A DNA stretch of 6,532 nt from JAJBWD01 sp041670885 (GTDB lineage: Bacteria; Bacillota; Clostridia; Clostridiales; Clostridiaceae): positions 1 to 6,532 of the forward strand of contig JBAXYJ010000169.1 in the NCBI GenBank assembly GCA_041670885.1, written 5' to 3'. Made by a program: the position numbers and the translations under genes. Under the pieces are notes generated by a model, which worked only from the letters and a program-made list of their open reading frames with translations, was not told the DNA's origin and did no database searches. Every line of letters starts with the position of its first letter. The first letter of the stretch is position 1. This document shows positions 5,648 to 6,532 of this stretch, in pieces.

Positions 5648-5692
5648 TAAAATATAAAGAGAACATCATCAAGATAAAATCAGGAGGTTTTT

Positions 5693-5902
5693 ATGGATAA
5701 TAAGAGATGCATTTTCTGCGGTAAGCCTCTAAATGATGGTATAATCATATTAGGGAAAAGAATTTGTAAGGATTGTATCATAAAAATTAAATTTACAAAA
5801 CCGGATTCAGTTTTTTATGAATATTACAGGGATTGTATTAAAAGAGAAATTACAAAGGAGATAATAAAAGGAGAGGAATTTATTTGGACAGATTACCATT
5901 AG
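5693..5902 (+). CDS. gin: Sigma-G inhibitor Gin (CsfB family)
   Basis: A 69-residue zinc-binding protein of the Gin family. In Bacillus subtilis Gin (CsfB) binds sigma-G and prevents its premature activity in the forespore. The sequence shows the family's two cysteine pairs, Cys6-x2-Cys9 and Cys25-x2-Cys28, in the context CIFCGKPLNDGIIILGKRIC. A charged helical tail follows with FYEYYRDCIKREI, and the length is close to that of known members. ATG at 5693 has an excellent Shine-Dalgarno AGGAGG (5682-5687). It overlaps the decarboxylase gene by 19 bases, and a decarboxylase near csfB is also found in Bacillus (yaaO). No convincing sigma-F promoter was found. A TGAATA (5644-5649) resembles a sigma-F/G -35, but the -10 at 17 bp is poor. 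The presence of this gene implies an endospore former. Confidence 0.88.
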   Translation: MDNKRCIFCGKPLNDGIIILGKRICKDCIIKIKFTKPDSVFYEYYRDCIKREITKEIIKGEEFIWTDYH

Positions 5903-6532
5903 TAAATGGATTATTAAATTATATAAACAAAGAGCACAGCTATTTTGCTATGCCCGGTCATAAAATGGGAAAGGGATTCAGAGGTGATACAGCTTCTTTA
6001 TTTAATGATATTCTTAAGGCTGATGTGACAGAGCTTCCAGGTCTTGACAATCTTCATAATCCTGATGGAATAATTAGGGATGCAGAAGAAAGGCTGAGTG
6101 CCTTGTATGGAAGCAAAAAATCATATTTTTTGGTCAATGGAAGCACCAGCGGGAATATGATAGCTATTTTTTCTTCTTTTAAAGAGGGAGATAAAGTAAT
6201 AGCTGAGAGAAGCTGCCACACCTCAATATTTAATGGAATTATTTTAAGAAAGCTAAATCCGGTTTATATTTATCAGGACTTTAGTAACAGGTATAATTTA
6301 GGGATAGAGCTTAGTGAGGCAAAGATATTAAATCTTATAAGGGAAAACCCAGATGCAAAAGGAATAATACTTACATCTCCTAACTATTATGGAGCAGCAA
6401 TTAATTTGAAAAATATAATAAGAGAGGCAAAGCTGCATCAAATGAAAGTAATAATAGATGGTGCTCATGGTGCTCATTTTATAGCATCAAAGAATCTGCC
6501 CTCCTCTCCCTTAACAATAGGCGCAGACATAG
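5884..6532 (+). CDS. Orn/Lys/Arg decarboxylase family protein (YaaO-like), 3' end outside window
   Basis: The first 216 residues of a fold-type-I PLP enzyme of the Orn/Lys/Arg decarboxylase major domain, probably of the short YaaO/SpeA-like kind that yields polyamine precursors. Landmarks in order are YFAMPGHKMGKGF (20-32), DVTELPGLDNLHNPDGIIRDAEERLSALYG (47-76), YFLVNGSTSGNM (81-92) for the cofactor phosphate region, RSCHTS (109-114) for the ring-stacking His, ILTSPNYYG (162-170) and VIIDGAHGAHF (189-199) with the Asp that contacts the pyridine nitrogen. The PLP lysine (S-x-H-K motif) would lie past the window. The frame stays open to the last base. The start is TTG at 5884, 7 bases after GGAGAGG (5870-5876). 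The first in-frame ATG is at residue 23, inside the conserved motif, so it is too late. Overlap with gin suggests translational coupling. Substrate is not determinable here. Confidence 0.9.
   Translation, partial: MDRLPLVNGLLNYINKEHSYFAMPGHKMGKGFRGDTASLFNDILKADVTELPGLDNLHNPDGIIRDAEERLSALYGSKKSYFLVNGSTSGNMIAIFSSFKEGDKVIAERSCHTSIFNGIILRKLNPVYIYQDFSNRYNLGIELSEAKILNLIRENPDAKGIILTSPNYYGAAINLKNIIREAKLHQMKVIIDGAHGAHFIASKNLPSSPLTIGADI

Noticed and set aside
5644..5673. Sigma-F/G-type promoter for gin (TGAATA plus 17 bp)
   Set aside because: The -35 matches well, but the -10 (CATCAAG) agrees poorly with the CATAMTA pattern, so it is not listed as a promoter.
1..6532. CRISPR array, insertion sequence or prophage signs
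   Set aside because: No regularly spaced repeats, transposase, integrase or terminal inverted repeats were seen. All genes are of ordinary chromosomal families.

Overview
The window is AT-rich DNA with short intergenic gaps, AGGAGG-type ribosome binding sites and some GTG/TTG starts. Together with an encoded sigma-G inhibitor (Gin), this points to an endospore-forming Firmicute, most probably a Clostridium-like member of the Clostridia. This is inferred from composition and gene families. No species can be named from the sequence alone.

Layout. (1) 1-168: the 3' part of a tRNA-Phe, a complete tRNA-Cys(GCA) and an intrinsic terminator close a tRNA cluster. (2) 169-608: about 440 bases without a convincing gene. 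This stretch holds a Pho-box-like direct repeat, a G/C-rich hairpin, a strong orphan terminator and, near its end, a probable ECF-type promoter. (3) 609-2826: a plus-strand operon of an ECF sigma factor, its membrane-anchored anti-sigma factor and a small unrecognised lipoprotein. It ends at a terminator shared with the converging genes. (4) 2873-5566: three minus-strand genes, in transcription order a small M20-amidohydrolase-like protein that appears catalytically degenerate, a CorA-family divalent cation transporter, and an S66 LD-carboxypeptidase whose TTG start directly abuts the corA stop codon. (5) 5693-6532: a divergent plus-strand operon of gin and a fold-type-I Orn/Lys/Arg decarboxylase that runs off the end of the window.

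How they work together. The first operon looks like a self-contained envelope-sensing module: sigma factor, transmembrane regulator and secreted lipoprotein, with a promoter of the kind the sigma factor itself would recognise. The minus-strand block combines cation transport with peptidoglycan-peptide turnover, but nothing in the sequence shows a common pathway. The gin-decarboxylase pair resembles the Bacillus subtilis csfB...yaaO-tmk neighbourhood, so tmk and DNA polymerase III delta' genes may lie just past the window.

No clearly new system is present. The items most worth a second look are the degenerate M20-like protein, the 15-bp palindrome in the divergent promoter region, the uncharacterised lipoprotein of the sigma operon, and the orphan promoter-hairpin-terminator unit at 282-396.
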